Below, piece by piece: positions 9,400-17,412 of a DNA stretch of 64,000 nucleotides. The stretch is taken from contig NZ_JAANYN010000010.1 of NCBI RefSeq assembly GCF_011290685.1, positions 1 to 64,000 of the forward strand, in the 5' to 3' direction. This DNA is from Cyclobacterium plantarum. GTDB taxonomy: Bacteria > Bacteroidota > Bacteroidia > Cytophagales > Cyclobacteriaceae. A model generated the notes under the pieces. The model was not told where the DNA came from. It saw only the letters and a program-made list of their open reading frames with translations, and did no database searches. Made by a program: the position numbers and the translations under genes. Every line of letters starts with the position of its first letter. Within the stretch, counting starts at the first letter, position 1.

Positions 9400-9416
9400 G
9401 TCGCTTTTTGTTTTTG
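9381..9416 (+). terminator. Terminator overlapping the rluB stop codon
   Basis: A perfect 12-bp stem (CAAAAAGCGACC at 9381-9392 with GGTCGCTTTTTG at 9399-9410) closes a 6-nt loop containing part of the stop codon, and a T-rich tail follows. Confidence 0.8.
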
Positions 9417-9452
9417 GCAGGGATTTGGTTATCTTATTCTGAAATTATACCC

Positions 9453-9740
9453 ATGCCTATGAAAGCCATTTGGAAAGATAAAATTTTAGCCCAGTCAGAG
9501 GAAACAAAATTTCTGGAAAACAACCATTACTTTCCCCACGATTCCCTAAACAGGGAGTTTTTTGAAATATCCAACACCACCTCCGATTGTCCCTGGAAGG
9601 GAAGGGCCAGTTATTACCATGTCCGGATCGGTGAAGACACCAACAGGGATGCTGCCTGGTTTTATCCCAGTCCAAAAGAAGCTGCTAAAGATATCAAGGA
9701 CCATGTGGCCTTTTGGAAAGGCATCAAAGTAGAGGAATAA
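9453..9740 (+). CDS. DUF427 domain protein
   Basis: The 95-residue protein is a single DUF427 domain: MKAIWKDKILAQSEETKFLENNHYF, then DCPWKGRASYYHV and AAWFYPSPKEAAKDIKDHVAFW. The family is widespread and has no established biochemical role. The ATG at 9453 (or 9459) fits the family start; an ATG at 9408 lies inside the preceding terminator. It ends 6 bases before the flavoprotein gene, so the two are probably co-transcribed. Confidence 0.88.
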   Translation: MPMKAIWKDKILAQSEETKFLENNHYFPHDSLNREFFEISNTTSDCPWKGRASYYHVRIGEDTNRDAAWFYPSPKEAAKDIKDHVAFWKGIKVEE

Positions 9741-9746
9741 ATAACT

Positions 9747-11141
9747 ATGAAGAAATACCATGCCATAGTGATCGGAGCCGGCCAGTCGGGTATGCCTCTG
9801 GCAAAAAAAATAAGTGCCAAAGGCCTTTCTGTGGCATTGATAGAAAAAAGAGCTCTGGGAGGTACTTGTATCAATGACGGCTGTTCTCCAACCAAAACCA
9901 TGGCTGCCTCTGCCAGAATCGCTCACCTGGTAGGCAGGGCAGGAGATTTTGGGGTAAATGTCAAAGACTTTAGTGTAGACCAAAAAGCGGTTCGGGACAG
10001 GAAAAACCATATCGTGGAATTGTTTCGCGGTGGGGCCACCAAGGGCTTACAAAAAGCCGAAAACCTGGACATCATCATGGGTGAGGGAGTATTCCAGGCC
10101 GATAAAACACTATTGGTCAAAAAACCAGGTCAGGAAGACCTTGCCCTGGAAGCTAAAAAATACTTTATCAATACCGGATCAGCCCCCAATATCCCTACGA
10201 TTGAAGGGCTGAAGGATTGCCCTTACCTGGACAGTACCAGTATCATGGAATTGGAGGAAACTCCGAAACACCTGATCGTGCTGGGGGGAGGGTACATCGG
10301 CCTGGAGTTTGGCCAGATGTTCAAAAGGTTCGGCAGCAAGGTGACCATTATGGACATGGCCTCCCGGCTGGTGCCCAGGGAGGACAGCGATGTTTGCGAA
10401 GAAATTTCCGCCATCTTCAAAGAAGAACAAATCGATACCAAATTCAATATAGCGGTAGAAAAGGTCAGCTATGCCAATGGGAAGATTATGGTTAGCTATG
10501 ATGATAAAGCAGGGAAAGGAAGCATCAGTGGTTCGCATCTGCTGGTAGCTACCGGCCGAAAGCCGAGCAGTGAAGGACTTGGCCTGGAAACCATTGGTGT
10601 GAAGTTGGCTGGTAGCGGTCATATAGTCGTGGACGACAACTTTGAAACATCCGTACCGGGTATCTATGCACTGGGAGACGTGGCAGGAAGCCCTCCATTT
10701 ACCCATATGGCCTATCATGATGCCCATATTGCCTTTAACCGGATATTTGAAGGAAACAAGTCGCTCTCAGCGAAGGGTCGTTTGGTTCCCTATTGTGTTT
10801 TCATAGACCCCCAACTTGCCCGGGTTGGATGGAACGAGCAGCAGGCCAAAGAACGGGGCATTCCTTATGAAACCGGGAAATTTTGGATGAAACATTCAGG
10901 AAGGGCCCTTGAAACCGATGAAACCAGGGGCTTTTTTAAAGTGCTGGTAGACCCGGAAAGCAAGCAAATTCTCGGGGCCACCATACTCAGCATGGATGGA
11001 GGAGAGATCATGGCTGTCATACAAATGGCGATGGTGGGCGGAGTTCCCTATGATCAGATACAACACCTGCCCATCGCCCACCCTACCCTGGCCGAAAGCC
11101 TGAACAACCTGATGGGGCAGGTCAAGCGTACCAATAAATAG
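9747..11141 (+). CDS. FAD-dependent pyridine nucleotide-disulfide oxidoreductase
   Basis: The 464-residue protein is a class I flavoprotein disulfide reductase. It shows the FAD motif GAGQSG (residue 10), the redox pair GGTCINDGCSPTK (about 42-54), the NAD(P) motif VLGGGYIGLEFG near 178, the second FAD motif YALGDVAGSP near 310, and HPTLAES near the C-terminus, where the active-site His lies. It is closest in layout to MerA-like and dihydrolipoamide dehydrogenase-like proteins but has no HMA domain and no C-terminal Cys pair, so mercuric reductase is not supported. No lipoyl enzymes are nearby. Substrate unknown. Confidence 0.88.
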   Translation: MKKYHAIVIGAGQSGMPLAKKISAKGLSVALIEKRALGGTCINDGCSPTKTMAASARIAHLVGRAGDFGVNVKDFSVDQKAVRDRKNHIVELFRGGATKGLQKAENLDIIMGEGVFQADKTLLVKKPGQEDLALEAKKYFINTGSAPNIPTIEGLKDCPYLDSTSIMELEETPKHLIVLGGGYIGLEFGQMFKRFGSKVTIMDMASRLVPREDSDVCEEISAIFKEEQIDTKFNIAVEKVSYANGKIMVSYDDKAGKGSISGSHLLVATGRKPSSEGLGLETIGVKLAGSGHIVVDDNFETSVPGIYALGDVAGSPPFTHMAYHDAHIAFNRIFEGNKSLSAKGRLVPYCVFIDPQLARVGWNEQQAKERGIPYETGKFWMKHSGRALETDETRGFFKVLVDPESKQILGATILSMDGGEIMAVIQMAMVGGVPYDQIQHLPIAHPTLAESLNNLMGQVKRTNK

Positions 11142-11156
11142 CGTTTCTACAAGCAA

Positions 11157-11615
11157 ATGAAGTCCTTCTTTATCCTTTACTTCCTTACAGGAATTGGTTT
11201 TATCTCTTTCGCCCAGGGCACCAATCCTCAATACGACGCAGCACTGGCAGACAGCCTTGGTGCAGATGCTTACGGTATGAAAAGTTACGTACTGGCCATT
11301 CTTGAGACCGGAGGCACGGCCCCTGATGATAAAGCCAAGGTCAGCGAGGCATTTTCAGGCCATATGGCCAACATTCGCCGCTTAGTGGAAGAAGGGAAAT
11401 TATTGATTGCCGGTCCGCTTGGACCAAATGATGACCGCTATCGGGGGATATTTATTTTTGACGTGGCAACAGTTGAGGGGGCCAGGGAGTTGGTGAGCAG
11501 CGATCCAGCCATTCAGGCTGGGTATTTAGCTGTCAAACTGTATCCCTGGTATGGTTCGGCGGCCCTACCCCTGTACCTGGATGCGGCGGACAAAATATGG
11601 AAGGAAAATCCCTGA
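11157..11615 (+). CDS. Secreted YciI-like protein
   Basis: The 152-residue protein starts with a signal peptide ending near SFAQG (residue 20). The remainder resembles the YciI/YCII fold: KSYVLAILETG near 41, HMANIRRLVEEGKLLIAGPLG near 70, then GIFIFDV and VKLYPW. YciI domains are small ferredoxin-like proteins, some with peroxidase-like or ring-cleavage roles; an exported one is unusual but common in Bacteroidota. It follows the flavoprotein by 15 bases on the same strand. Confidence 0.75.
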   Translation: MKSFFILYFLTGIGFISFAQGTNPQYDAALADSLGADAYGMKSYVLAILETGGTAPDDKAKVSEAFSGHMANIRRLVEEGKLLIAGPLGPNDDRYRGIFIFDVATVEGARELVSSDPAIQAGYLAVKLYPWYGSAALPLYLDAADKIWKENP

Positions 11616-11746
11616 GCATTTCAATACCGCATTTGCTTTTTTGGGAGTATTGGGTGAAGCAGACCTGGCTCATTTTCACCGGGAGGATATTAAATAGTCT
11701 AAGTTATCAATATTTTTAGTAACTTAACTATCTGATTCTTTTTACT

Positions 11747-13012
11747 ATGAGCCTTTTACTTCAGCCATTACGTATCGCAACATCAGCAAAAATCCCTTTT
11801 CTGAAATTATGGGTATTTCTGAGGCAGCGGTTTTATCTTTTGTTGGCGGGAATTTTTATCGCCCTGCTTGGAGGATGTGATCAAAAACCCAAATTTGTCC
11901 CAGGCCTGGAAAGGATATCCGTGGATATTTCGCAGGCGCGTACCGGCAGGTTATCGGAGTTTTTCGAATCCAGTATTGAGTATATCTGGCTGGAAGACGA
12001 TTCGGAAGAGGCCCAGCTCAATGCCGGATTACAAAAAGTCCTTTTTCATGAAGACAGGATATATACCCTGGATATTTACGGCTGCAAGTGCATTCACATT
12101 TTTGATAAATCAGGTAAGTACTTGTCAAAAATCGATGCCTATGGTGAGGGGCCAGGCCAATACCTGGACTTTGATGATCTCGCAGTCGTAGACGCAGAAC
12201 TGGTCCTCCTCGGAGTATTCCCACGTAAGATCATGTGGTTTAGCCTGGAGGGTGAATTCTTACGAGAACATTTCTTTCAAGAGAGGGTTGGACCGGGTGT
12301 ATTTTCAGATCTTGACCAGCGATTTTACCTGTATACGGAAACCCGGGATCCGGAAGATTATTTTGTAAAAAGCTTCAACAAATCATTTCAGGATACCATT
12401 AAGCATTTTCCTTACCATCCTGAGAGGCTGTATGGAAATTTTTCCGGTAGAAATTTTTTTCAGAAAAGTACAAAGAATCTTTATTTTGGAATGACCTATC
12501 TGGATACCATCTATCAGGTCGACAAAGGTAATCTTGTTCCAAAACTTGCTTTCGATTTTGGAAAATACGGGCAAGATCTTGATGAGATTAAAAGACTTGA
12601 TGCTGGCATGGAAAGGCTGGATTTTATCAATAACAGAGCCGAGTTGTATTTCCGTGGTCAATACCTTATTTCCGAAAAGCACCTCTTTGCCCTGCTAGCT
12701 TATGAAAAAAAAGGAATCATTTTATTCTTTGATCGGGAACAAAATAAGACTCATCTCATTGAGAAACAGCTTACAAATGATATTGATGGAGGATACGATC
12801 CTCTTGGGATAATACATAGTTTTGAACCGGGAAAAGTAGGCGTAAAAGTTCCCGGCAGGGATCTCTATAAAACACTATTGGAGAAAAAAGCCAACATGGA
12901 AAAGGCCGAATTTGAAAACTGGGCAAAAAACAAGGGGAGGAATTTTGCAGAAACAGCCATGAAGGCAAGAGCATCCGAAAACCCGGTGTTGATAGTGTAT
13001 ACGCTGAAATAG
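11747..13012 (+). CDS. 6-bladed beta-propeller lipoprotein
   Basis: The 421-residue protein has an unusually long N-terminal region (about 28 residues, two Arg/Lys-containing segments) before the hydrophobic stretch and the lipobox LLGGC (Cys near 44), so it is probably a lipoprotein. The body fits Bacteroidota 6-bladed propellers: ISVDISQARTGRLSEFF, YTLDIYGCKCIHIFDKSGKYLSKI, GEGPGQYLDFDDLAV. That GEGPGQY signature is typical of the family. Role unknown. It lies at the edge of the DUF4221 array but on the other strand and is not closely similar to those proteins. Confidence 0.75.
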   Translation: MSLLLQPLRIATSAKIPFLKLWVFLRQRFYLLLAGIFIALLGGCDQKPKFVPGLERISVDISQARTGRLSEFFESSIEYIWLEDDSEEAQLNAGLQKVLFHEDRIYTLDIYGCKCIHIFDKSGKYLSKIDAYGEGPGQYLDFDDLAVVDAELVLLGVFPRKIMWFSLEGEFLREHFFQERVGPGVFSDLDQRFYLYTETRDPEDYFVKSFNKSFQDTIKHFPYHPERLYGNFSGRNFFQKSTKNLYFGMTYLDTIYQVDKGNLVPKLAFDFGKYGQDLDEIKRLDAGMERLDFINNRAELYFRGQYLISEKHLFALLAYEKKGIILFFDREQNKTHLIEKQLTNDIDGGYDPLGIIHSFEPGKVGVKVPGRDLYKTLLEKKANMEKAEFENWAKNKGRNFAETAMKARASENPVLIVYTLK

Positions 13013-13172
13013 CACAGTGCAGAAGCGAAATCATCGGGATCGACTTATAAGGTTACATTTTTGCGACATTTATCGGATACATGATTACAGGTCTATTTTT
13101 GGTGAATAGGGCATTTTCAATTTGATCAAATCATTGAATTCCTTGCCTTGTTTTCAAAATTTCCCCGACACC

Positions 13173-13263
13173 GAAGCCTGAAGGGCTTCAATTACAATAA
13201 CCCCGGGCGAAACCCGGGGACTGCCAGAATCCACCCTTCACGCAACCCCGGGAGGGGTTAAAC
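13173..13263 (+). repeat. Three-stem repeat A, copy F1
   Basis: Order of elements: hairpin GAAGCCTGAAGGGCTTC, linker with CAATAA, hairpin CCCCGGGCGAAACCCGGGG, about 25 nt of linker, hairpin AACCCCGGGAGGGGTT. The noncoding stretch 13013-13825 is built mainly of repeat A copies; besides them it holds two short hairpins near 13310-13370 and no gene I can support. Confidence 0.85.
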
Positions 13264-13377
13264 AAGGGCCTGCCTAGCACCTATCCTATGGATATACAGC
13301 CTCTACTGCTCTTCTCGGGTCTAAGGAAAGCCTTCAGCCCGAGAACAGTTGGTCTCGTGAAGACCACCACAACAGAT

Positions 13378-13466
13378 TCAACCCCTACCGGGGTTGGTGA
13401 TAATCGCTAGTCCATCAGCCGTGGGCTGCACCCACGGTTATTGGTGTTCAGGCCCTTCAGGCCTGG
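13378..13466 (-). repeat. Three-stem repeat A, copy R1 (inverted)
   Basis: Read on the minus strand it has the same order as F1: CCAGGCCTGAAGGGCCTG, CCAATAACC, a central hairpin CCGTGGGTGCAGCCCACGG, a linker, and AACCCCGGTAGGGGTT. The central stem differs from F1 on both arms yet still pairs. Confidence 0.85.
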
Positions 13467-13628
13467 GATAAATTAGACAATCAGTCGGAGTTGTTTTGGA
13501 GGCGGAAACAATTTTACATGGTTCCAGTCAAATCATTTTCCTGGAAATTTCAAGGTATGTCCGAACCAGTAACTAGCCAAACGAATCATCGGCCTTCTCC
13601 CCTCTTCATCAAACTCTTCCTCGACTCC

Positions 13629-13718
13629 GAAGCCTGAAGGGCTTCAACAACAATAACCCCGGGCGAAACCCGGGGACTGCCAGAATCCACCCTTCACCCA
13701 ACCCCGGAGCGGGTTGAA
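13629..13718 (+). repeat. Three-stem repeat A, copy F2
   Basis: Near-identical to F1, with the last hairpin changed to AACCCCGGAGCGGGTT. It lies about 110 bases downstream of the stop of DUF4221 copy 1, matching the position of copy F3 relative to DUF4221 copy 3. Confidence 0.85.
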
Positions 13719-13825
13719 CATAGGCCCGCCAACTTACTGGCCTACCCGGTTATTCAATCAATCAATTCTAATCCAAGAGGTTAAGCCCTCTGCATGCTAA
13801 AAATAAATGCGTTCAGATTGCAAAA

Positions 13826-14980
13826 TCATAAATCTATACTGAGCCGAACAAATCCCAGCTCATCTTCCATATTCTCAAAAATCCAGATGGCACCGTCCTT
13901 TACAAAGTAGGTTTGGGGAATGTTCTTTAATTCGGGCACGATAGACTCCGCCAACATCTCCAAATTTTTGTCAAACACTGTCAGAAAAATAGTACTGCTG
14001 TTGACGGACCTGGAATAGTGACCATTTTCCTCAACTATTTCCATATCTGTCTGGTAGGAAAAACGGTAATAGTGTTTATTGATTTTATCCCAAAAAAGCC
14101 TTTCGAATTCAATCTCCGCTAATGAAGTTGCATAGATGCGGTAAAGGGCTTCATCACTATCTACCTGCTTGGGATAGTAAGGCGTTTTTTGGTTGGGCGT
14201 TAATCGACTTTCATAAGTCTTCAAAATCAAACTATCGCTATCGGGAAGGTATACGTACAATTCATTGAACACATTATTGCTGATTACAATGCTTTTTCCT
14301 CCTGTCTGAAGTAAAACCTGCGACCCTAAAAAACCAATAATTTCACTCCCATTGACTTGGGTTACACGGTATTCTTCCAGCTTATCAAATGCTAGAAGAT
14401 CCAATTCGGTTAGTGTAGAATGGGAGGCATCCACCTTTATCAACTCCATGAACTTTGCGCTCCAATCTGTTAAAAACCCTAAATAGTGGTTATCAGAACC
14501 GGGAATTACCGATTTAATGCGAAATCGGTTTCCTCCATCCAAAATACCCGACTGTTCCAGTACCTGGTGTATAGTTACTTCACTCAATTTCTCCCCTTCT
14601 AAATTAAAAATCGCTGCATGCTTTAGAGAACCTGCTACTAAAACGCTGTCTTCCCCCAAAAGAAAAAACGGTGTAAAAAAAGGCCCGGTACCTCGAGGTC
14701 CTTCCCTTTCAAAGGGAATTTTTTCAACGAACTTTAATTCATCCAGGTCAATTTTTTCCAAGGCATGGTCCGTAGGATTGTAATTATATAGAAACCTTCC
14801 GTCTGCAGACAATTCAGCGTAGCCCAAACTTGCCCTGAGGTAAAGAATTTCATCTCCAGGATCCACCAAAACGGTATCCAAAGCAAAAGACAGTTGCCGT
14901 TCTTGCCCAAAATTTCCTTTTTCAGGATTTCCACAACCAGCTATTAAAAGAGGGATGATAAAAAAAATAAATTTGTTCAT
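13826..14980 (-). CDS. DUF4221-type propeller lipoprotein, copy 1
   Basis: The 384-residue lipoprotein has lipobox LIAGC (Cys16). Family signatures shared by all seven copies in the window are LDTVLVDPGDEILYL near 35, LSADGRFLYNYNPTDHALEKIDLDEL near 57, IPFEREGP near 87 and the C-terminal FVKDGAIWIFENMEDELGFVRL. I assign it to DUF4221 from memory of that signature; the predicted fold is a beta-propeller and no function is established. It is about three-quarters identical by eye to the broken copy at 21671-22813, including upstream and downstream flanks, so the two are a recent duplication. Confidence 0.85.
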   Translation of the reverse strand: MNKFIFFIIPLLIAGCGNPEKGNFGQERQLSFALDTVLVDPGDEILYLRASLGYAELSADGRFLYNYNPTDHALEKIDLDELKFVEKIPFEREGPRGTGPFFTPFFLLGEDSVLVAGSLKHAAIFNLEGEKLSEVTIHQVLEQSGILDGGNRFRIKSVIPGSDNHYLGFLTDWSAKFMELIKVDASHSTLTELDLLAFDKLEEYRVTQVNGSEIIGFLGSQVLLQTGGKSIVISNNVFNELYVYLPDSDSLILKTYESRLTPNQKTPYYPKQVDSDEALYRIYATSLAEIEFERLFWDKINKHYYRFSYQTDMEIVEENGHYSRSVNSSTIFLTVFDKNLEMLAESIVPELKNIPQTYFVKDGAIWIFENMEDELGFVRLSIDL

Positions 14981-15032
14981 GATCAGGGATTAAGTAAGTA
15001 ATATAAAAAAAAATATTTTTTAAAAGGGGATT

Positions 15033-15110
15033 TTAGTCTGCTTCTGTTCACTATTTTCTTTTTTAATGATTTCACAAAATTTCCGCAGGGAATAATTCAA
15101 TAGATCCGCC
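15033..15110 (-). pseudogene. Relic of the 3' end of a DUF4143 ATPase gene
   Basis: On the minus strand this stretch matches the end of the intact ATPase at 22869-24044: GGGAATAATTC is identical, followed by a match to codons for FCE-IIKK and a region like NETEGN. The reading frame is shifted near the end and the N-terminal part is gone. Distance and order relative to the DUF4221 start (14980) mirror those of 22869 relative to 22813. The nucleotidyltransferase pair begins just beyond. Confidence 0.7.
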
Positions 15111-15170
15111 TTGAAATTTCTTCAGTTTATCAATTAAACCTTATATTTAGGATATAAATAAGCTTCCAAC

Positions 15171-15380
15171 ATGGAAATCAAGTTTCAAACCAAAGAAGAA
15201 AGCAATCGGGAGCAACGGGAAGCATTTCTTCGATTGGAACCGAAAGACCGATTTTATCACTTTTTGGACCTTTGCGAAAACCTGAAGAATCTTCCCCTCA
15301 AAACACCCAGAAAAGCTCCTTCGGACAATTTTATAATTGAAATCAAAACCCATGACAAAAATCTGGAAGGAGAACATTGA
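15171..15380 (+). CDS. Small protein paired with a nucleotidyltransferase
   Basis: The 69-residue protein is soluble and charged, with KEESNREQREAFLRLEP and DRFYHFLDLCENL as its recognisable core. I know this type only as a conserved small partner gene in front of nucleotidyltransferase genes in Bacteroidota. Its stop codon lies 29 bases inside the next gene, so translation of the two is probably coupled. An antitoxin or partner role is an inference from this arrangement. An AT-rich stretch with TATATTTA at about 15141 could be its promoter. Confidence 0.7.
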   Translation: MEIKFQTKEESNREQREAFLRLEPKDRFYHFLDLCENLKNLPLKTPRKAPSDNFIIEIKTHDKNLEGEH

Positions 15381-15831
15381 TTCCTTTTTAAGGGAAGCAT
15401 CAAAGAAAGGGGTTAAAATGCTTTTGGTTGGGGGTGGTGCAGTCAATTTTCATGGCTATCAACGGCACTCTGCAGATGTGGATTTTTGGATAGATACGTC
15501 CGAAGAAAATTTCTCCAAGCTACTCCAGGTTTTTCAACGAATGGGATATGAGATCGACAGCTTTCCTGATAAAGTTAAAACCAAGCAACAAAATATCTCC
15601 GTTAAATTTTCTCCTGCTGATCTAAACCTGGAATTGATTACCAATTTTCAGATTGGAAAAAGCTTTGATGAGGCCTTTGCAGAAAGCGAAAAAGTAGAAA
15701 TCAGGGATCATGGAGTATTTAAATGGAATGTCCTTAATTTAAATGACCTGCTTGAAAGCAAAAGAAGAGCCGCCAGACCCAAAGATTTGTTAGATATCTT
15801 AGAGCTGAAATCAATTCATGGCATGAAATGA
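15352..15831 (+). CDS. Nucleotidyltransferase-fold protein (AbiEii/DUF6036-like)
   Basis: The 159-residue protein has the polymerase-beta superfamily core: LLVGGGAVNFHGYQRHSADV followed by DFWID, which supplies the GG and D-x-D residues, then LNLNDLLESKRRAARPKDLLD near the C-terminus, as in AbiEii-type and DUF6036 proteins. Such proteins are found in type IV toxin-antitoxin-like and related modules, where toxins transfer nucleotides to tRNA or other targets. The start at ATG 15352 overlaps the upstream gene. It ends one base before the convergent DUF4221 copy 2. It occupies the place where an ATPase seems to have been lost. Confidence 0.8.
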   Translation: MTKIWKENIDSFLREASKKGVKMLLVGGGAVNFHGYQRHSADVDFWIDTSEENFSKLLQVFQRMGYEIDSFPDKVKTKQQNISVKFSPADLNLELITNFQIGKSFDEAFAESEKVEIRDHGVFKWNVLNLNDLLESKRRAARPKDLLDILELKSIHGMK

Positions 15832-15832
15832 T

Positions 15833-17032
15833 TTAGTTTTCATTGAGCGTTACTCCCTCCGAAGGAAATGTTCGTCTCCCCAGGTCCATCGACAGTCTTG
15901 CAAAACCCACTTCGTCTTCCACATTTACAAACATCCAGATCTTTCCGTCCTTGACAAAGTGCTTCTGGGGCGGCATGCCGATGTCTGCCACCCTGGTCTC
16001 TGCCAGCATGTCCAGGTTTTCGTCAAACAGGGTCAGGAAGACCTCAGCAGAAGTGGCAGCCGGCCACTGAAAGCTTTCCGTATTCGGTTCTTCCAGAACT
16101 TCTTTGTGCGAAAACCGGTAGTACACCTTATTTTGTTCGTCCCAGACAGGAGCGGAAAAACTGATTTCCTCCCTCACCTGCCGGATGGCCTCCAGAAAAC
16201 CTTCCTGGGTATCAAACTCCCTGGCCCCGGGAACCGACTTTTCATTTTCGGTAAGCTGGCTATCGTAAGTGAATACCCGCAGGCTATCCGTCACAGGCAG
16301 GTACTGGTAGAGTTCGTTCCTGAGATTACTTCCCAGCAAGATTTTGCCTCCCTCTCGAATCAGATAGGTTTGAGGGCCGGTTACCATATAGCCCTTTCCA
16401 TCTGTAAATTGCAACTCAAAATTCTTGAGATTTTCGAATTGGAGAACGGACATTGTTTTGGTACTGCCTTTTTCTAAATCAACCCGCATGAGTTCTGTCG
16501 ATTTTGCTTCAAAGCTTCTTAGAAAACCCAGGTACTGGTTATCGTGATTTGGAAGATTCATCTCAACCAGAAAGGCCTTTCTATCCTCGGTTTTACCCCC
16601 ATCAGTGATTAATTCCTGAAATTTCAGTTCCTTCAATTTTTTACCACTCATCTCAAAAACACCTGGATTTGGAAAGCTGATGATCACCAAATGGTCATTG
16701 TCCAAAAGGAAAAAAGACTTAAAAAATTCTCCCGTACCATTGGGCCCTTCCTTCTCGAAAGGAAATTTCCGGACAAGCTTTTTTTCATCCAGATCAATCT
16801 GTTCGAAGCTATGATCGTGCTGGTTGTAATTGTACAAATACTTCCCGTCCGGAGAAAGGTCCGAATTGTACAACCTTCCCGCCACAAAAAGCAACTCCTC
16901 TCCGGGATCAATGAGTACCGTGTCCAGGGAATAATCCAGGGAGGTACTGCCACTCAGGTTTTCCATTTGGTTTTCGCTGGTACAGGCTATCTGAATTAGA
17001 AGGAATACAAATAAGGGAAAAACCTTTGCCAT
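15833..17032 (-). CDS. DUF4221-type propeller lipoprotein, copy 2
   Basis: The 399-residue lipoprotein has Cys17 in LIQIAC. Signatures: LDTVLIDPGEELLF, YNYNQHDHSFEQIDLDE, FPFEKEGPNGTGEFF, and the C-terminal FVKDGKIWMFVNVEDEVGFARL. Unlike the other copies it has about 12 extra residues after the closing strand. It is clearly a family member but far more diverged from copy 1 than copy 3 is. The convergent nucleotidyltransferase gene ends one base away. Confidence 0.83.
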   Translation of the reverse strand: MAKVFPLFVFLLIQIACTSENQMENLSGSTSLDYSLDTVLIDPGEELLFVAGRLYNSDLSPDGKYLYNYNQHDHSFEQIDLDEKKLVRKFPFEKEGPNGTGEFFKSFFLLDNDHLVIISFPNPGVFEMSGKKLKELKFQELITDGGKTEDRKAFLVEMNLPNHDNQYLGFLRSFEAKSTELMRVDLEKGSTKTMSVLQFENLKNFELQFTDGKGYMVTGPQTYLIREGGKILLGSNLRNELYQYLPVTDSLRVFTYDSQLTENEKSVPGAREFDTQEGFLEAIRQVREEISFSAPVWDEQNKVYYRFSHKEVLEEPNTESFQWPAATSAEVFLTLFDENLDMLAETRVADIGMPPQKHFVKDGKIWMFVNVEDEVGFARLSMDLGRRTFPSEGVTLNEN

Positions 17033-17360
17033 AACTTTATCCGTTTAGAACTATAAATTTAAAAAATATGCTTTAAAAACCTATTAAAAGATTAATTTAA
17101 AAGAAAGAAATTAAATCCACAATGATTCATCATACCCAAAATTCCGGACTAGAGTTGCGTTAATAACTGGCTATTCCGTCATTGCATTCCGAAAACAAAT
17201 CTTTTTAAATCACTTTAGCCAATTCCGGGGAGCCGTGCTGTTCGATATTTGCAATGTCAAACCAAGGTAAATTGGATTTGCAATCCTGGAACCAGGCAGA
17301 AGCCAGGAGACGTTTTTATAAAAAAAGTCCAAACCCTCATAATTTTCAGATCAAAAAGGT

Positions 17361-17368
17361 TATTTTTG
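17361..17368 (+). promoter_or_regulatory. Candidate -7 element of the hydrolase gene
   Basis: TATTTTTG matches TAnnTTTG 45 nt before the ATG at 17413, with no clear -33 element. The remaining bases from 17033 are AT-rich and hold no gene or strong hairpin that I can see. Confidence 0.35.
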
Positions 17369-17412
17369 AAGCAATCCTTTAATCAATTATTTCCCTAAGA
17401 TCAGTTAGTTTT

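Noticed and set aside
9747-11141. Mercuric reductase (merA)
   Set aside because: No N-terminal HMA domain, no C-terminal Cys pair and no mer genes nearby.
17235-17260. TTCGATATTTGCAATG shared with the tail of repeat F5 near 25087
   Set aside because: A single 16-base AT-rich match can arise by chance in 64 kb and neighbouring sequence does not align.
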